Of a DNA stretch of 64,000 nt, positions 10,120 to 22,258 are shown one piece after another. A program made the translations under genes and the position numbers. The first letter of the stretch is position 1, and each line of letters opens with the position of its first letter. Below the pieces are notes generated by a model, which did not search any database, was not told where the DNA came from, and worked only from the letters and a program-made list of their open reading frames with translations. The stretch is from Salinibacterium sp. (GTDB taxonomy: Bacteria; Actinomycetota; Actinomycetes; Actinomycetales; Microbacteriaceae), in assembly GCA_019638845.1 (NCBI GenBank), contig JAHBSZ010000003.1, forward strand, positions 310,001 through 374,000, given 5' to 3'.

Positions 10120-12009
10120 CTACTGTTGCAGTCGGTCGACGATCACCAGCGCTAGTTGGGGCCCAATGCCACGCACCTCGGCAATCGCTGCCGCATCAGC
10201 GCCCTTAAGGCGCGAAACTGAGCCGAAATGCTTGAGTAGCTCACGCACGCGCGACGGGCCAAGCCCCGGAACCTCACCCAATACCGATTGGATATCGTTC
10301 TTGCGCTTCTGACGTTGGTAGGTAATCGCGAATCTGTGCGCCTCGTCTCGCAACCGTTGGATCAGGAACAACGCATCACTGTTGCGCGGCAGGATCACCG
10401 GGAAGTCTGAGTCAGGCAGCCAAATCTCTTCCAGACGCTTCGCGATACCAGCAAGTTGGATGCCCTCGACCCCCGCTTCGTCGAGGGCTCGCTGTGCTGC
10501 GGCCACCTGCGGTTGGCCGCCGTCGACGATCAGTAGCTGCGGCGGGTACGCGAATTTCGCCCTGCGGGCTGAGCTTGCCGAGAGTTCACCATCCGGGGTC
10601 TCGAGAAGTTCGACCCGCGTGGGATCATCCTTGAGGTAGGCGAGACGCCGAGTGAGCACCTGATAGATGGACTCCGTGTCATCCGTTGATTCCGGAATGC
10701 TGAAGCGTCGGTAGTGGTCTTTTCGCGGCAGACCATCTTCGAACACCACCATGGAGGCGACGATGTTGGTGCCGCTGAGATGTGAGACGTCGTAACACTC
10801 CATCCGGAGCGGAGCCTCGCTCATTCCCAGTGCTTCCTGGATATCAGAAAGGGCCTGCGAACGTGCCACAAAGTCTCCGCTCCTGCGGGTCTTGTAGAGA
10901 ATGAGCGCGTTCTGCGCGTTCTGCGCAACGGTGAGGGCAAGCGCTGCCTTGTCGCCGCGTTTCGCGACGCTGAGCTTCACCTTGGCGCCCGGGCCGCGCA
11001 ACTCCCCCAGCAAGCGTTCGAGCGCCGGGCCGTCATCAGGCACAGCTGGAACATAGATATCGCGCGGCGGAACCGAATCCTCGTACGCGTTCTGAAGCAC
11101 GGATTCGACGAGGTCGGCGAGTTCGAGATCGAGCTCCTTGTCGACTACCCAGCTGCGCACACCCCGGATGCGCCCACCACGGACGATGAACTGTTGCACG
11201 GCTGCTGCTAGCTCATCGTGAGCAATGCCGAACAGGTCTGCATCCACTTCCTCATCGAGCACAACTGCATTCTTGGCAAGTGCGGTCTCCATTGCCTGGA
11301 TCTGGTCCCGATACTTGGCTGCGGACTCGTAATCCTGACTGGCCGCAGCATCTTTCATGCGCTTCGTGATCGTCGTGACGTACCGCGAGTCGTTCCCGCT
11401 CATGAAGCTCGCAAAATCGAGAGCTATCGACTTGTGTTGTTCGAGAGTGACGCGACCGACACACGGTGCAGCGCACTTGCCGATATCACCGAGCAGACAC
11501 GGTCTTCCAGTCTGCTGTGCGCGCTTGTAGGTGGAATCTGAGCAACTCCGCATCGGGAATGCCTTGAGCATGATGTCGACGGTCTCGCGGATCGCCCATG
11601 CCCGGCTGTAAGGGCCGAAGTAGCGCGCGTTAGGCAATGTGCGGTTACGCGTGACCAGCACCCTGGGAACCGGGTCGCCCAGGGTGATCGCGAGGTACGG
11701 ATACGACTTGTCGTCCTTGTACTGCACGTTGAAGGGCGGGTCGAACTCCTTGATCCAGGTGTATTCGAGTTGCAGAGCCTCGAAGTCGTTGCCTACTACT
11801 GTCCACTCGACGGATGCTGCGGTCAGCACCATTCGACGGGTGCGCTCGTGAAGCGTCTCGAGGGGCGCAAAGTAGTTGCTCAGTCGCTGCCGAAGGTTCT
11901 TGGCCTTCCCCACGTACAGCACGCGGGCCGACGAATCTCGAAACCGATACACGCCCGACTGCTGCGGGATCTCGCCCGCCTTCGGGCGCCAGGGCACCGT
12001 CTGGGCCAT
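10120..12009 (-). CDS. uvrC: Excinuclease ABC subunit C
   Basis: 629 residues from ATG 12009 ([12 protein letters not shown]); a GTG three codons earlier is an alternative. UvrC makes the two incisions around UvrAB-marked lesions. Domains in order: GIY-YIG nuclease (SGVYRFRD at 18-25, [10 protein letters not shown] at 30-39), UVR motif near 200-235, RNase H-like C-terminal nuclease, and a helix-hairpin-helix pair in the last 60 residues ([17 protein letters not shown]). It starts 12 bp after the uvrA stop, so uvrA and uvrC are likely co-transcribed. Confidence 0.96.
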   Translation of the reverse strand: MAQTVPWRPKAGEIPQQSGVYRFRDSSARVLYVGKAKNLRQRLSNYFAPLETLHERTRRMVLTAASVEWTVVGNDFEALQLEYTWIKEFDPPFNVQYKDDKSYPYLAITLGDPVPRVLVTRNRTLPNARYFGPYSRAWAIRETVDIMLKAFPMRSCSDSTYKRAQQTGRPCLLGDIGKCAAPCVGRVTLEQHKSIALDFASFMSGNDSRYVTTITKRMKDAAASQDYESAAKYRDQIQAMETALAKNAVVLDEEVDADLFGIAHDELAAAVQQFIVRGGRIRGVRSWVVDKELDLELADLVESVLQNAYEDSVPPRDIYVPAVPDDGPALERLLGELRGPGAKVKLSVAKRGDKAALALTVAQNAQNALILYKTRRSGDFVARSQALSDIQEALGMSEAPLRMECYDVSHLSGTNIVASMVVFEDGLPRKDHYRRFSIPESTDDTESIYQVLTRRLAYLKDDPTRVELLETPDGELSASSARRAKFAYPPQLLIVDGGQPQVAAAQRALDEAGVEGIQLAGIAKRLEEIWLPDSDFPVILPRNSDALFLIQRLRDEAHRFAITYQRQKRKNDIQSVLGEVPGLGPSRVRELLKHFGSVSRLKGADAAAIAEVRGIGPQLALVIVDRLQQ

Positions 12010-12021
12010 GTGCTGCACTCG

Positions 12022-14952
<2,931 letters not shown>

Positions 14953-15003
14953 TCTACGGAGGCCACTGACATTGACTGGCTCGTGTTCGCCGGAAGCACA
15001 CAG

Positions 15004-17076
15004 CTACTTGAGATGCCCCGCCTGCTCCATCTGACGCAGCTCCTTCTTCAGGTCTGACACCTCGTCGCGCAATCGGCCGGCGAGCTCGAACTTCAACTCG
15101 GCAGCGGCCGCAAGCATCTGTTCATTGAGGTCGGCAATGATCGCTTCAAGATTGTTGCCACCTTGCGCGGCCAGCCCCTCGCGCTTGAGATTGGGCGTGG
15201 GCGCGCGCTTGCGACTCGAGTCGCTCTTGCCCGCCAGAACGGCCGCGGTATCGCTCGCTTCACGCATGATCTGGTCGGTTATGTCGGCAATCTTCTTGCG
15301 CAGTGGTTGCGGATCGATGCCATGCAGAGTGTTATAGGCGACTTGCTTCTCACGACGCCGGTCGGTTTCGTCGATCGCCTTCGCCATGGAGTCAGTCATG
15401 ACATCCGCATACATATGAACCTCGCCCGACACGTTGCGAGCGGCCCGACCGATCGTTTGGATGAGCGACGTTCCAGACCGCAAGAAGCCCTCCTTGTCAG
15501 CGTCGAGAATCGCCACGAGGGAGACCTCGGGCAAGTCGAGCCCTTCTCTCAGCAGGTTGATGCCCACGAGCACGTCATAGACACCTTGACGTAGTTCCGT
15601 CAACAGCTCGACGCGCCGAAGCGTATCGACGTCAGAATGGAGGTATCGCACGCGAACGCCATGTTCGCCCAGGAACTCCGTGAGTTCCTCCGCCATCTTC
15701 TTCGTCAGAGTGGTCACGAGAATCCGCTCATTCTTCTCGACGCGGATGCGGATCTGTTCCAACAAGTCGTCGATCTGACCCTTGGACGGCTTGACGACGA
15801 TTGCTGGATCGACAAGGCCAGTGGGCCGGATGACCTGCTCGACGATCGAGTCGGTAATACCGAGTTCATACTTCCCCGGCGTCGCAGAGAGATACACCTT
15901 TTGACCGACGCGCGAGAGGAACTCCTCCCACCGCAGCGGACGGTTGTCCAGTGCGCTGGGCAACCGGAAACCATGTTCGACGAGGGTGCGCTTGCGAGAG
16001 GCATCCCCCTCATACATCGCCCCGATCTGGGGCACCGTCACATGGGATTCGTCGATGACCACGAGAAAGTCTTCGGGAAAGTAGTCGAGTAGGCAGCTTG
16101 GCGCCTCCCCCGGCTGGCGGCCGTCCATGTGACGCGAGTAGTTCTCGATGCCGTTGCAGAACCCGATCTGCTCCATCATTTCGATATCGAAGGTCGTGCG
16201 CATTCGCAGCCGCTGGGCTTCGAGAAGCTTGCCTTGTCGCTCAAGTTCCTGAAGCCGCTCCGCCAATTCCTCCTGGATCGTGCCGATCGCTCGGTGGATG
16301 GTCTGAGGGCTCGCCGCATAGTGCGTGCCGGGGAACACCGACACGGCATCCATCGTCTTCACCACGTCGCCGGTGAGCGGGTGGAGCGCGTAGATCGCCT
16401 CTATTTCGTCGCCAAACATCTCGATGCGGATGGCGAGTTCTTCGTACACGGGGATGATCTCGATGGTGTCGCCCCGAACCCGGAATGTGCCTCGTGAGAA
16501 GTCGTAGTCGTTGCGCTGGTATTGCATAGAGACAAACTTGCGGATCAACGTTTCGCGGTCGATACGCATACCGACTTGCAGAGCAATCATCGCGTCGAGA
16601 TAGGACTCGGCCGCACCGAGCCCGTAAATGCAGGACACCGTCGACACGACGACAACATCGCGACGACTCAAGAGGGAGTTCGTGGTCGAGTGCCGAAGTC
16701 GCTCAACTTCGGCATTGATCGAGGAGTCTTTCTCGATGAAGGTATCCGTCTGCGGGATGTACGCCTCAGGCTGGTAGTAGTCGTAGTACGACACGAAGTA
16801 CTCGACGGCGTTCTCGGGCATCAGGTCACGGAACTCATTCGCAAGCTGGGCGGCCAACGTCTTGTTGTGGGAAAGAACGAGAGTCGGTCGCTGCACCTGC
16901 TCGATAAGCCAAGCGGTGGTTGCCGACTTGCCGGTGCCAGTTGCCCCGAGCAAAACAACGTCAGTCTCACCGGCATTGATGCGCTGGGCAAGTTCCGCGA
17001 TCGCGGCCGGCTGGTCGCCGCTCGGCAGATATTCGCTCACGACCTTGAACGGTCGGACGGATCGAGTGGGCTCCAT
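15004..17076 (-). CDS. uvrB: Excinuclease ABC subunit B
   Basis: 690 residues from ATG 17076 ([13 protein letters not shown]). Damage-verifying helicase-like subunit of nucleotide excision repair. Walker [10 protein letters not shown] at 44-52, beta-hairpin region with [15 protein letters not shown], helicase motifs including VVIDESHVT and the C-terminal TIGRAARN, and a UVR domain in the last 50 residues ([18 protein letters not shown]) that contacts UvrC. The open frame upstream is a shadow running into coaE. 51 bp separate it from uvrA. Confidence 0.97.
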   Translation of the reverse strand: MEPTRSVRPFKVVSEYLPSGDQPAAIAELAQRINAGETDVVLLGATGTGKSATTAWLIEQVQRPTLVLSHNKTLAAQLANEFRDLMPENAVEYFVSYYDYYQPEAYIPQTDTFIEKDSSINAEVERLRHSTTNSLLSRRDVVVVSTVSCIYGLGAAESYLDAMIALQVGMRIDRETLIRKFVSMQYQRNDYDFSRGTFRVRGDTIEIIPVYEELAIRIEMFGDEIEAIYALHPLTGDVVKTMDAVSVFPGTHYAASPQTIHRAIGTIQEELAERLQELERQGKLLEAQRLRMRTTFDIEMMEQIGFCNGIENYSRHMDGRQPGEAPSCLLDYFPEDFLVVIDESHVTVPQIGAMYEGDASRKRTLVEHGFRLPSALDNRPLRWEEFLSRVGQKVYLSATPGKYELGITDSIVEQVIRPTGLVDPAIVVKPSKGQIDDLLEQIRIRVEKNERILVTTLTKKMAEELTEFLGEHGVRVRYLHSDVDTLRRVELLTELRQGVYDVLVGINLLREGLDLPEVSLVAILDADKEGFLRSGTSLIQTIGRAARNVSGEVHMYADVMTDSMAKAIDETDRRREKQVAYNTLHGIDPQPLRKKIADITDQIMREASDTAAVLAGKSDSSRKRAPTPNLKREGLAAQGGNNLEAIIADLNEQMLAAAAELKFELAGRLRDEVSDLKKELRQMEQAGHLK

Positions 17077-17104
17077 GCATTCAGCATAGGCAGCGCCACC
17101 GACG

Positions 17105-17731
17105 CTAGTCGGGGAGTGCGCTGTGGGCGGACGCCGCAGCCATCTCCCAGAGTTCGTCGGCTTGCTCCAGAGTCCACTCGAGAGTGCCGTTGCTGTCGAT
17201 GACGACGTCCGCGATCGCGAGCCGCTCGGCATCGGATGCCTGCGAGTTGATGCGGTGGCTCGCCTCGTGACGGGTCATCCCCCGTAGTTGCATCATGCGA
17301 CGGATGCGCGTCTCGGCATCCGCGTGCACGACGACGACGAGGTCGTAGTGTCGAGGCTCATCGTGGGCTGCTTCCACGAGCAACGGAACGTCATACACGC
17401 CGACCGCGTACGGATCGGCAGCGCTGGCCTCGGCAAAAATCGCCTCGCTGAGACGCTGGATCTCCGGGTGCGTTATCGCGTTGAGCACTAAACGCTTGTC
17501 GGGGTCCGAGAATACGATCTCCCCCAGCGCCGCACGGTCGAGACTGCCATCGCTCGAAATGACGCCCGGACCGAACTCCTGTGCAATGCGCGCGAGACCC
17601 GGGGTACCCGGCTCAACGACCCGTCTCGCGAGCACATCGGCATCCACGACGATTGCGCCATGGTTGGCGAGGCGCTCAGCGACTGCGGACTTGCCGGATG
17701 CAATGCCGCCGGTGAGGCCGATCAGGTACAT
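17105..17731 (-). CDS. coaE: Dephospho-CoA kinase
   Basis: 208 residues. Last step of coenzyme A synthesis, phosphorylating the 3-prime hydroxyl of dephospho-CoA. Walker [11 protein letters not shown] at 6-15, substrate residues in VVDADVLAR near 28-36, and [10 protein letters not shown] in the CoA-binding domain. Actinobacterial CoaE often carries a GrpB-like C-terminal extension; this one does not. It begins the coaE-uvrB-uvrA-uvrC-rapZ-whiA run. coaBC, the earlier step, is at 57743. Confidence 0.95.
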   Translation of the reverse strand: MYLIGLTGGIASGKSAVAERLANHGAIVVDADVLARRVVEPGTPGLARIAQEFGPGVISSDGSLDRAALGEIVFSDPDKRLVLNAITHPEIQRLSEAIFAEASAADPYAVGVYDVPLLVEAAHDEPRHYDLVVVVHADAETRIRRMMQLRGMTRHEASHRINSQASDAERLAIADVVIDSNGTLEWTLEQADELWEMAAASAHSALPD

Positions 17732-17786
17732 GCCGCAATGCTAGCCTCGGCGATACATTTACTCGGAACTACTGTGAGGACATCAG

Positions 17787-18389
17787 ATGTTCGAGCTGCT
17801 GACGGGCGCCGGTCTCGCCGTTGCTGCGGGCCTGAATGCATACATTCCGTTGCTCATTCTCGGCCTCGCTGGCCGGTTCATCGACTTCGTCGAACTTCCC
17901 GCGCAGTGGCAGTGGCTGTCGAACGAGTGGGTGCTGGGCATCCTCGGTGCCCTCCTCGTCATCGAGATCGTCGCCGACAAGATCCCCGTCGTGGACTCCA
18001 TCAACGATTGGGTCCAGCTCTTCGTGCGTCCGGTCGCGGGTGGAATCGCCTTCGGCACCGGATCGAGTTCAGGTACCGCAGTTGTCACCGACCCTTCCCA
18101 GTTCTTCACCTCGAATGCCTGGGTTCCCATTGCCGTGGGGATCGTCCTTGCCCTCGCCACTCACATCGGCAAAGCGGTGTCTCGGCCGGCTCTCAACGTC
18201 GCGACCGTGGGGGCCGCCGCGCCCGTTGTGAGTACCGTCGAAGACGTAGGAAGCGTCGTGCTGAGCATCCTCGCGATCCTCTTGCCCGTGCTCGTCATTG
18301 CGGCAATCGGAGGCGTGGTGGTGGGGTTCGTCGTGCTGTTCCGACGGTTCCGACGGGGTGGACGTCGAGAACCCGTGCGTGCTACCTGA
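17787..18389 (+). CDS. DUF4126 family integral membrane protein
   Basis: 200 residues, mostly hydrophobic. Starts MFELLTGAGLAVAAGLNAYIP, the typical N-terminus of DUF4126 proteins, whose function is not established. Membrane segments are likely around 5-28, 45-65, 78-96, 112-132 and 150-190, with a basic C-terminus (RRFRRGGRREPVR). It is one of few plus-strand genes here, divergent from coaE with 55 bp between starts and convergent with rpsA over a strong hairpin. No role can be assigned beyond the family. Confidence 0.82.
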   Translation: MFELLTGAGLAVAAGLNAYIPLLILGLAGRFIDFVELPAQWQWLSNEWVLGILGALLVIEIVADKIPVVDSINDWVQLFVRPVAGGIAFGTGSSSGTAVVTDPSQFFTSNAWVPIAVGIVLALATHIGKAVSRPALNVATVGAAAPVVSTVEDVGSVVLSILAILLPVLVIAAIGGVVVGFVVLFRRFRRGGRREPVRAT

Positions 18390-18410
18390 AACCTCGGTCC
18401 CTCGTTAACG

Positions 18411-18448
18411 ACCGACGGCCGGCCCTCGTGAGAGGACCGGCCGTCGGT
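18411..18448. terminator. Bidirectional terminator between DUF4126 gene and rpsA
   Basis: ACCGACGGCCGG at 18411-18422 is perfectly complementary to CCGGCCGTCGGT at 18437-18448, and four more pairs can form in the 14-nt interior after one mismatch, leaving a GTGA loop. It sits in the 67-bp gap between two convergent stop codons, so it can serve both transcripts. There is no long T-run on either side. Confidence 0.75.
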
Positions 18449-18456
18449 GTACTGCC

Positions 18457-19923
18457 TTAGGAGTTGTTCGAGAGCTTCTCGCGAAGAGCTGCGAGCGACT
18501 CGTCATCAGCAAGGGTGCCGATGCCGGAGGCGTCTTCGCTGGAGAAGGACGAGGAGCCGGCCGGCGCTGCGCTGCTGGACGAGATGACGTCCTCCTGCAG
18601 TGCTGCAGCTGCTACCTGCTTCTTGTGGAGCTCCCAACGAGCCTGGGCGGCAGCATAATCCTGCTCCCACTTCTCGCGCTGGGTCTCGAAGCCTTCCTTC
18701 CACTCGTTGGTCTCCGGGTCGAAGCCGTCCGGGTACTTGTAGTTGCCCTGGTCGTCGTACTCGGTGAGCATTCCGTAGAGTGCCGGGTCGAACTCGGCGC
18801 CCTCGGGGTCGACACCCTCGTTCGCCTGCTTGAGCGAAAGGGAGATGCGGCGACGCTCAAGGTCGATGTCGATGACCTTGACGAACACCTCGTCGCCTAC
18901 CGAGACAACCTGCTCGGCGAGCTCAACATGCTTGCCCGACAGCTCCGAGATGTGCACGAGGCCCTCGATGCCCTCGGCGACGCGAACGAATGCGCCGAAC
19001 GGGACGAGCTTCGTGACCTTTCCTGGAGCGACCTGGCCGATGGCGTGCGTACGCGCGAACACCTGCCACGGGTCTTCTTGGGTTGCCTTGAGGGAGAGCG
19101 AAACGCGCTCGCGCTCGAGGTCGACCTCGAGGATCTCGACAGTGACCTCCTGGCCGACCTCGACGACCTCGGACGCGTGCTCGATGTGCTTCCACGAAAG
19201 CTCGGAAACGTGAACGAGACCGTCCACGCCGCCAAGATCAACGAATGCACCGAAGTTGACGATCGACGAAACGACGCCCTTGCGAACCTGGCCCTTGGCA
19301 AGGTTGTTGAGGAATGTGGTACGGCTCTCGCTCTGCGTCTGCTCAAGCAGAGCGCGGCGGGAGAGCACAACATTGTTGCGGTTCTTGTCGAGCTCGAGGA
19401 TCTTGGCTTCGATCTCCTGGCCGAGGTACGGCGTGAGGTCACGAACGCGGCGAAGCTCGATAAGCGAAGCCGGAAGGAAGCCTCGCAGGCCGATGTCGAC
19501 GATGAGGCCACCCTTGACGACCTCGATGACCGAACCGGTCACGATGCCATCCGCGTCCTTGATCTTCTCGACGTCGCCCCACGCACGCTCGTACTGAGCG
19601 CGCTTCTTGGACAGGATGAGTCGGCCTTCCTTGTCCTCCTTCTGGAGAACGAGGGCTTCGACCGTGTCGCCGACCTGAACGACCTCAGTGGGGTCCACGT
19701 CATGCTTGATGGAGAGTTCGCGGGAGGGGATGACACCCTCGGTCTTGTAACCGACGTCGAGGAGGACCTCGTCACGATCGATTTTGACGACGGTGCCCTC
19801 GATGAGGTCTCCGTCGTTGAAGAACTTCAGCGTCTTTTCGACCGCGGCGAGAAAGTCTTCGGCAGATCCGATGTCATTGACAGCTACCTGCTTGGGCGCC
19901 TTGGCGGTCGTTACGATTGTCAT
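18457..19923 (-). CDS. rpsA: 30S ribosomal protein S1
   Basis: 488 residues. RNA-binding protein of the small subunit that helps load mRNA. Four S1 (OB-fold) domains are visible at about 37-105, 122-190, 209-277 and 294-363, each ending in the ERxxxSLSLK-like strand (ERERVSLSLK, ERRRISLSLK). Four-domain S1 is the normal actinobacterial form, against six in E. coli. The tail from 365 on is acidic then serine/alanine-rich and ends LREKLSNNS. In M. tuberculosis rpsA is next to polA; here 9.5 kb separates them. Confidence 0.96.
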   Translation of the reverse strand: MTIVTTAKAPKQVAVNDIGSAEDFLAAVEKTLKFFNDGDLIEGTVVKIDRDEVLLDVGYKTEGVIPSRELSIKHDVDPTEVVQVGDTVEALVLQKEDKEGRLILSKKRAQYERAWGDVEKIKDADGIVTGSVIEVVKGGLIVDIGLRGFLPASLIELRRVRDLTPYLGQEIEAKILELDKNRNNVVLSRRALLEQTQSESRTTFLNNLAKGQVRKGVVSSIVNFGAFVDLGGVDGLVHVSELSWKHIEHASEVVEVGQEVTVEILEVDLERERVSLSLKATQEDPWQVFARTHAIGQVAPGKVTKLVPFGAFVRVAEGIEGLVHISELSGKHVELAEQVVSVGDEVFVKVIDIDLERRRISLSLKQANEGVDPEGAEFDPALYGMLTEYDDQGNYKYPDGFDPETNEWKEGFETQREKWEQDYAAAQARWELHKKQVAAAALQEDVISSSSAAPAGSSSFSSEDASGIGTLADDESLAALREKLSNNS

Positions 19924-20056
19924 GTAGTGAGTACTCCGGTATGGACATATATTGGGCCACGGGCACGATAATTCTTGGTGATTTCGCCCGAGGCAGGCGG
20001 ATAGGAGTCGCAGAACGCGACATTCCAGCTTAGCGTCTCTTGGCGGGCATCGGTAG

Positions 20057-21031
20057 TCAGCCGTGAGACGCCTTCCCCCGGCTCCCGACGATCTGGCGCA
20101 CGGCTGGCTCGAGATGCGGATATTCGAACCGGTAGCCTGCGGCGAGCAGCTTCTCCGGCGCGACCCAACGGCTCTTGAGCACCAGCTCGGTCTCTGACCG
20201 GATTATCGCGGTTCCGATCTCGAGCAGGGGCCTCGGCGCCGGGAGTCCGAACGGGACTCGAAGAACTTTCCGCAACGTGCCCATGAGCTCGACATTGTCC
20301 ACAGAATGCGGAGAGCTCGCGTTCACCGGACCCTCAAGCTCGGGATGCTCGCGCAGGAAGTCGATGATGCCCAGAACATCGTCGATGTGTATCCAGCTAA
20401 ACCGTTGGCGACCCCGCCGGGAGCGGAATTCGTGGAAGGTCCCCGCCGCCACTCGTTGTTTGGTGCGGAACCACGGTCCGTCCACTTGCGGACCGCCCAG
20501 CCCGAACCGCACGAGACGCAGTAGGGGCACCAGAGCACTGCCATCGCCCAGGACTATCGCCATCCGCAAGGCGACTTTGCGTGTGTGAGGCACAGTCACC
20601 GTGGCGAGCTCGTGTTCCCATGCGGTGGCGATCCCGACCGAGAATCCGGAACCGATCTCTCCTGTCGATTCCGTCATGGGGCGGTCGTCGGCGTGTCGAT
20701 AGATCGTGGCCGTCGAGGAATTAATCCACAACGGTGGTGGCGATGTGCAGGCCACTACGGCCGCGGCAAGCTCACGCGTGGTGTCGATGCGCGAACGCAT
20801 GATCTCTGCGCGATTCGCTGCGCCATAGCGACAGTTCACGCTCTTGCCAGCCATGTTGATCAGCAGGTCGGCGCCGTCGAGCAGGTCAGTGATCGCCGCG
20901 GTGGCTCCCCAAGCCGCATCCGGGCCCGTCCTGCCGATAAGTTTTACGTCGGCTCCCCGTGCTCGGTACGCGCTCGCAAGATAGCTACCGACGAAACCGG
21001 ATGCCCCGGCGATGACGATTCGGTCAGTCAC
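20057..21031 (-). CDS. TIGR01777 family NAD(P)-dependent epimerase (SulA/YfcH-like)
   Basis: 324 residues from GTG 21031. Extended short-chain dehydrogenase: GASGFVG at 9-15 is the cofactor loop, NMAGKSVNCRY near residues 59-69 and WINSSTATIY in the central part are hallmarks of the TIGR01777/YfcH group, and FSWIHIDDVLGII lies in the C-terminal half with the DUF1731-like tail (SRWVAPEKLLAAGYRFEYP). The usual YxxxK pair is modified, as in this group. Substrate unknown. Its start overlaps the DUF4166 stop by 8 bp, making it the last gene of a coupled four-gene cassette. Confidence 0.85.
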   Translation of the reverse strand: MTDRIVIAGASGFVGSYLASAYRARGADVKLIGRTGPDAAWGATAAITDLLDGADLLINMAGKSVNCRYGAANRAEIMRSRIDTTRELAAAVVACTSPPPLWINSSTATIYRHADDRPMTESTGEIGSGFSVGIATAWEHELATVTVPHTRKVALRMAIVLGDGSALVPLLRLVRFGLGGPQVDGPWFRTKQRVAAGTFHEFRSRRGRQRFSWIHIDDVLGIIDFLREHPELEGPVNASSPHSVDNVELMGTLRKVLRVPFGLPAPRPLLEIGTAIIRSETELVLKSRWVAPEKLLAAGYRFEYPHLEPAVRQIVGSRGKASHG

Positions 21032-21629
21032 GTGAGTCCTTTTCTACTGCATACGAGAAACTGCCCGAGTACTCGTACAACGTCCCGACGAACGGGAGTG
21101 ACATTCGCAAGGACACGTGCTGGTGGTCGCCATCCGTTCGTTCGATGAGGCTGACCCGTGGGGTGAGAACTCTCCAGCGCAGGAGGAACGGACCGATTCT
21201 CAGATCCACTCCGGTGGACTCCAAGACCAGGCGCCCATTGACGACTCTTGCATCGAACCGGGCAGAGACTCGTCCGTTGGTTCCGAGGCGATCGGTGAGG
21301 CCAGCGCTGGTCACACCGATCTCGTCGGTCATGGTGCGGTCGCCGCCGGCGAACTGAAATACGCGGGTGGCCCGCACGGTGCCGTCGACGGTCGGCCGGT
21401 TGGTCACCGTGAAGGGCACGGCGTGCTCCCACACAGGGAAGACGATGCCATCACGTGCGAGGAGGGCCAGTGCGGGCCACAGCCAACGCTTGGGGGTTCC
21501 CACCACGTCGAACACGCCGTGGCCGCGCCCGACGTAGCCGTGGGGAATGTCGCCGAAGTACGCTCGCAGGCCCGCGTCGAGATCAGCCATGCGATCGTCA
21601 AGTACCCGCTGCCATGGTGATCGACTCAT
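21024..21629 (-). CDS. DUF4166 domain-containing protein
   Basis: 201 residues. Contains the DUF4166 pattern: YFGDIPHGYVGRGHGVFDVVG, an aromatic-rich middle (LWPALALL), and a C-terminal strand region with LPFVGTLYEYSG. Members of the family often sit beside or are fused to NAD-dependent epimerases or saccharopine-dehydrogenase-like proteins, which fits the overlapping epimerase gene here. No catalytic motif is evident and no signal peptide. ATG at 21629 overlaps the previous stop in an ATGA junction, so it is likely translated by re-initiation from the thymidylate-synthase-fold gene. Confidence 0.8.
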   Translation of the reverse strand: MSRSPWQRVLDDRMADLDAGLRAYFGDIPHGYVGRGHGVFDVVGTPKRWLWPALALLARDGIVFPVWEHAVPFTVTNRPTVDGTVRATRVFQFAGGDRTMTDEIGVTSAGLTDRLGTNGRVSARFDARVVNGRLVLESTGVDLRIGPFLLRWRVLTPRVSLIERTDGDHQHVSLRMSLPFVGTLYEYSGSFSYAVEKDSRD

Positions 21630-22258
21630 GGGGTGTCCGCAAGTACGTGGCGCATGTAGTCGAACTCCGTCGCGTAAATGTGCGCGGACTTGATGATGAA
21701 GGTGAGCGACCCTACTGGTCGGTCGAGTGCTGCCGCTACCTGTCGCTGTAGCGCGGCAAGTTGCACGAGATTGCCATACCCCTTCGAACCGAAGTCAATC
21801 GAATGGGCGTAGACGACGAGCTCGAGTGTGCCCTGAGGTATCCAGAAGTCGAGCATGCTCACGCACGGGATGTATGTCGTATCGATCGTGGGCTCGAACG
21901 TCGTGATGGTCGCTGATCGAGAGGTCGGGTCAACCGTCAGCCGGTCAATGACCCACTGCACCTGATCGACGCCGGTGCTCGCGTAGTCGAACAGACGGCT
22001 CGCGTAGCTGCGGGCGTCGCCGAGTTCTGCGACGAGGTCGTGATCGACGAAGTTGGCTCGCATCCAGGCGAGCCGTTCCGGGTCGGCGTGCACCGCGATG
22101 ACGGCGTCCGCCGGGTCCGGATTCTCGACGACGAGCGTGGCGTGCGCGACCTCACGAATGGGCAGGCCATCGTAGGTCGACTCGCTGCCCTCCGCGAGAA
22201 TGCGACGCGCGATGCCGAGCCAGGCCTCGCCCAGCGTCGACCCCGACACCACAATCAC
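21626..22258 (-). CDS. Thymidylate-synthase-fold protein, divergent
   Basis: 210 residues from GTG 22258 (GTGA overlap with the DUF885 stop). The chain follows thymidylate synthase order: SYASRLF at 84-90, DQ at 98-99 with VIDRL, a SRxA strand at 113-116, catalytic-type C132 in IPCVSMLDF, HSID at 152-155, N163 in YGN, and SAHIYATEF at 191-199. So the nucleophilic Cys, Asp155, Asn163 and His193 are kept. Differences: the phosphate-binding Arg before Ser is H152, the second Arg of the RR pair is S115, and both the N-terminal part and the C-terminal folate-closing tail are missing (210 against about 264 residues). Likely not a canonical ThyA; perhaps a related pyrimidine hydroxymethylase-like or binding protein. 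That last step is inference. Confidence 0.7.
   Translation of the reverse strand: MIVVSGSTLGEAWLGIARRILAEGSESTYDGLPIREVAHATLVVENPDPADAVIAVHADPERLAWMRANFVDHDLVAELGDARSYASRLFDYASTGVDQVQWVIDRLTVDPTSRSATITTFEPTIDTTYIPCVSMLDFWIPQGTLELVVYAHSIDFGSKGYGNLVQLAALQRQVAAALDRPVGSLTFIIKSAHIYATEFDYMRHVLADTP

Noticed and set aside
18625..19971. 448-codon open frame on the plus strand opposite rpsA
   Set aside because: Mirror of the S1 coding strand; the long opposite frame comes from biased third positions in a GC-rich gene. rpsA has four intact S1 domains.
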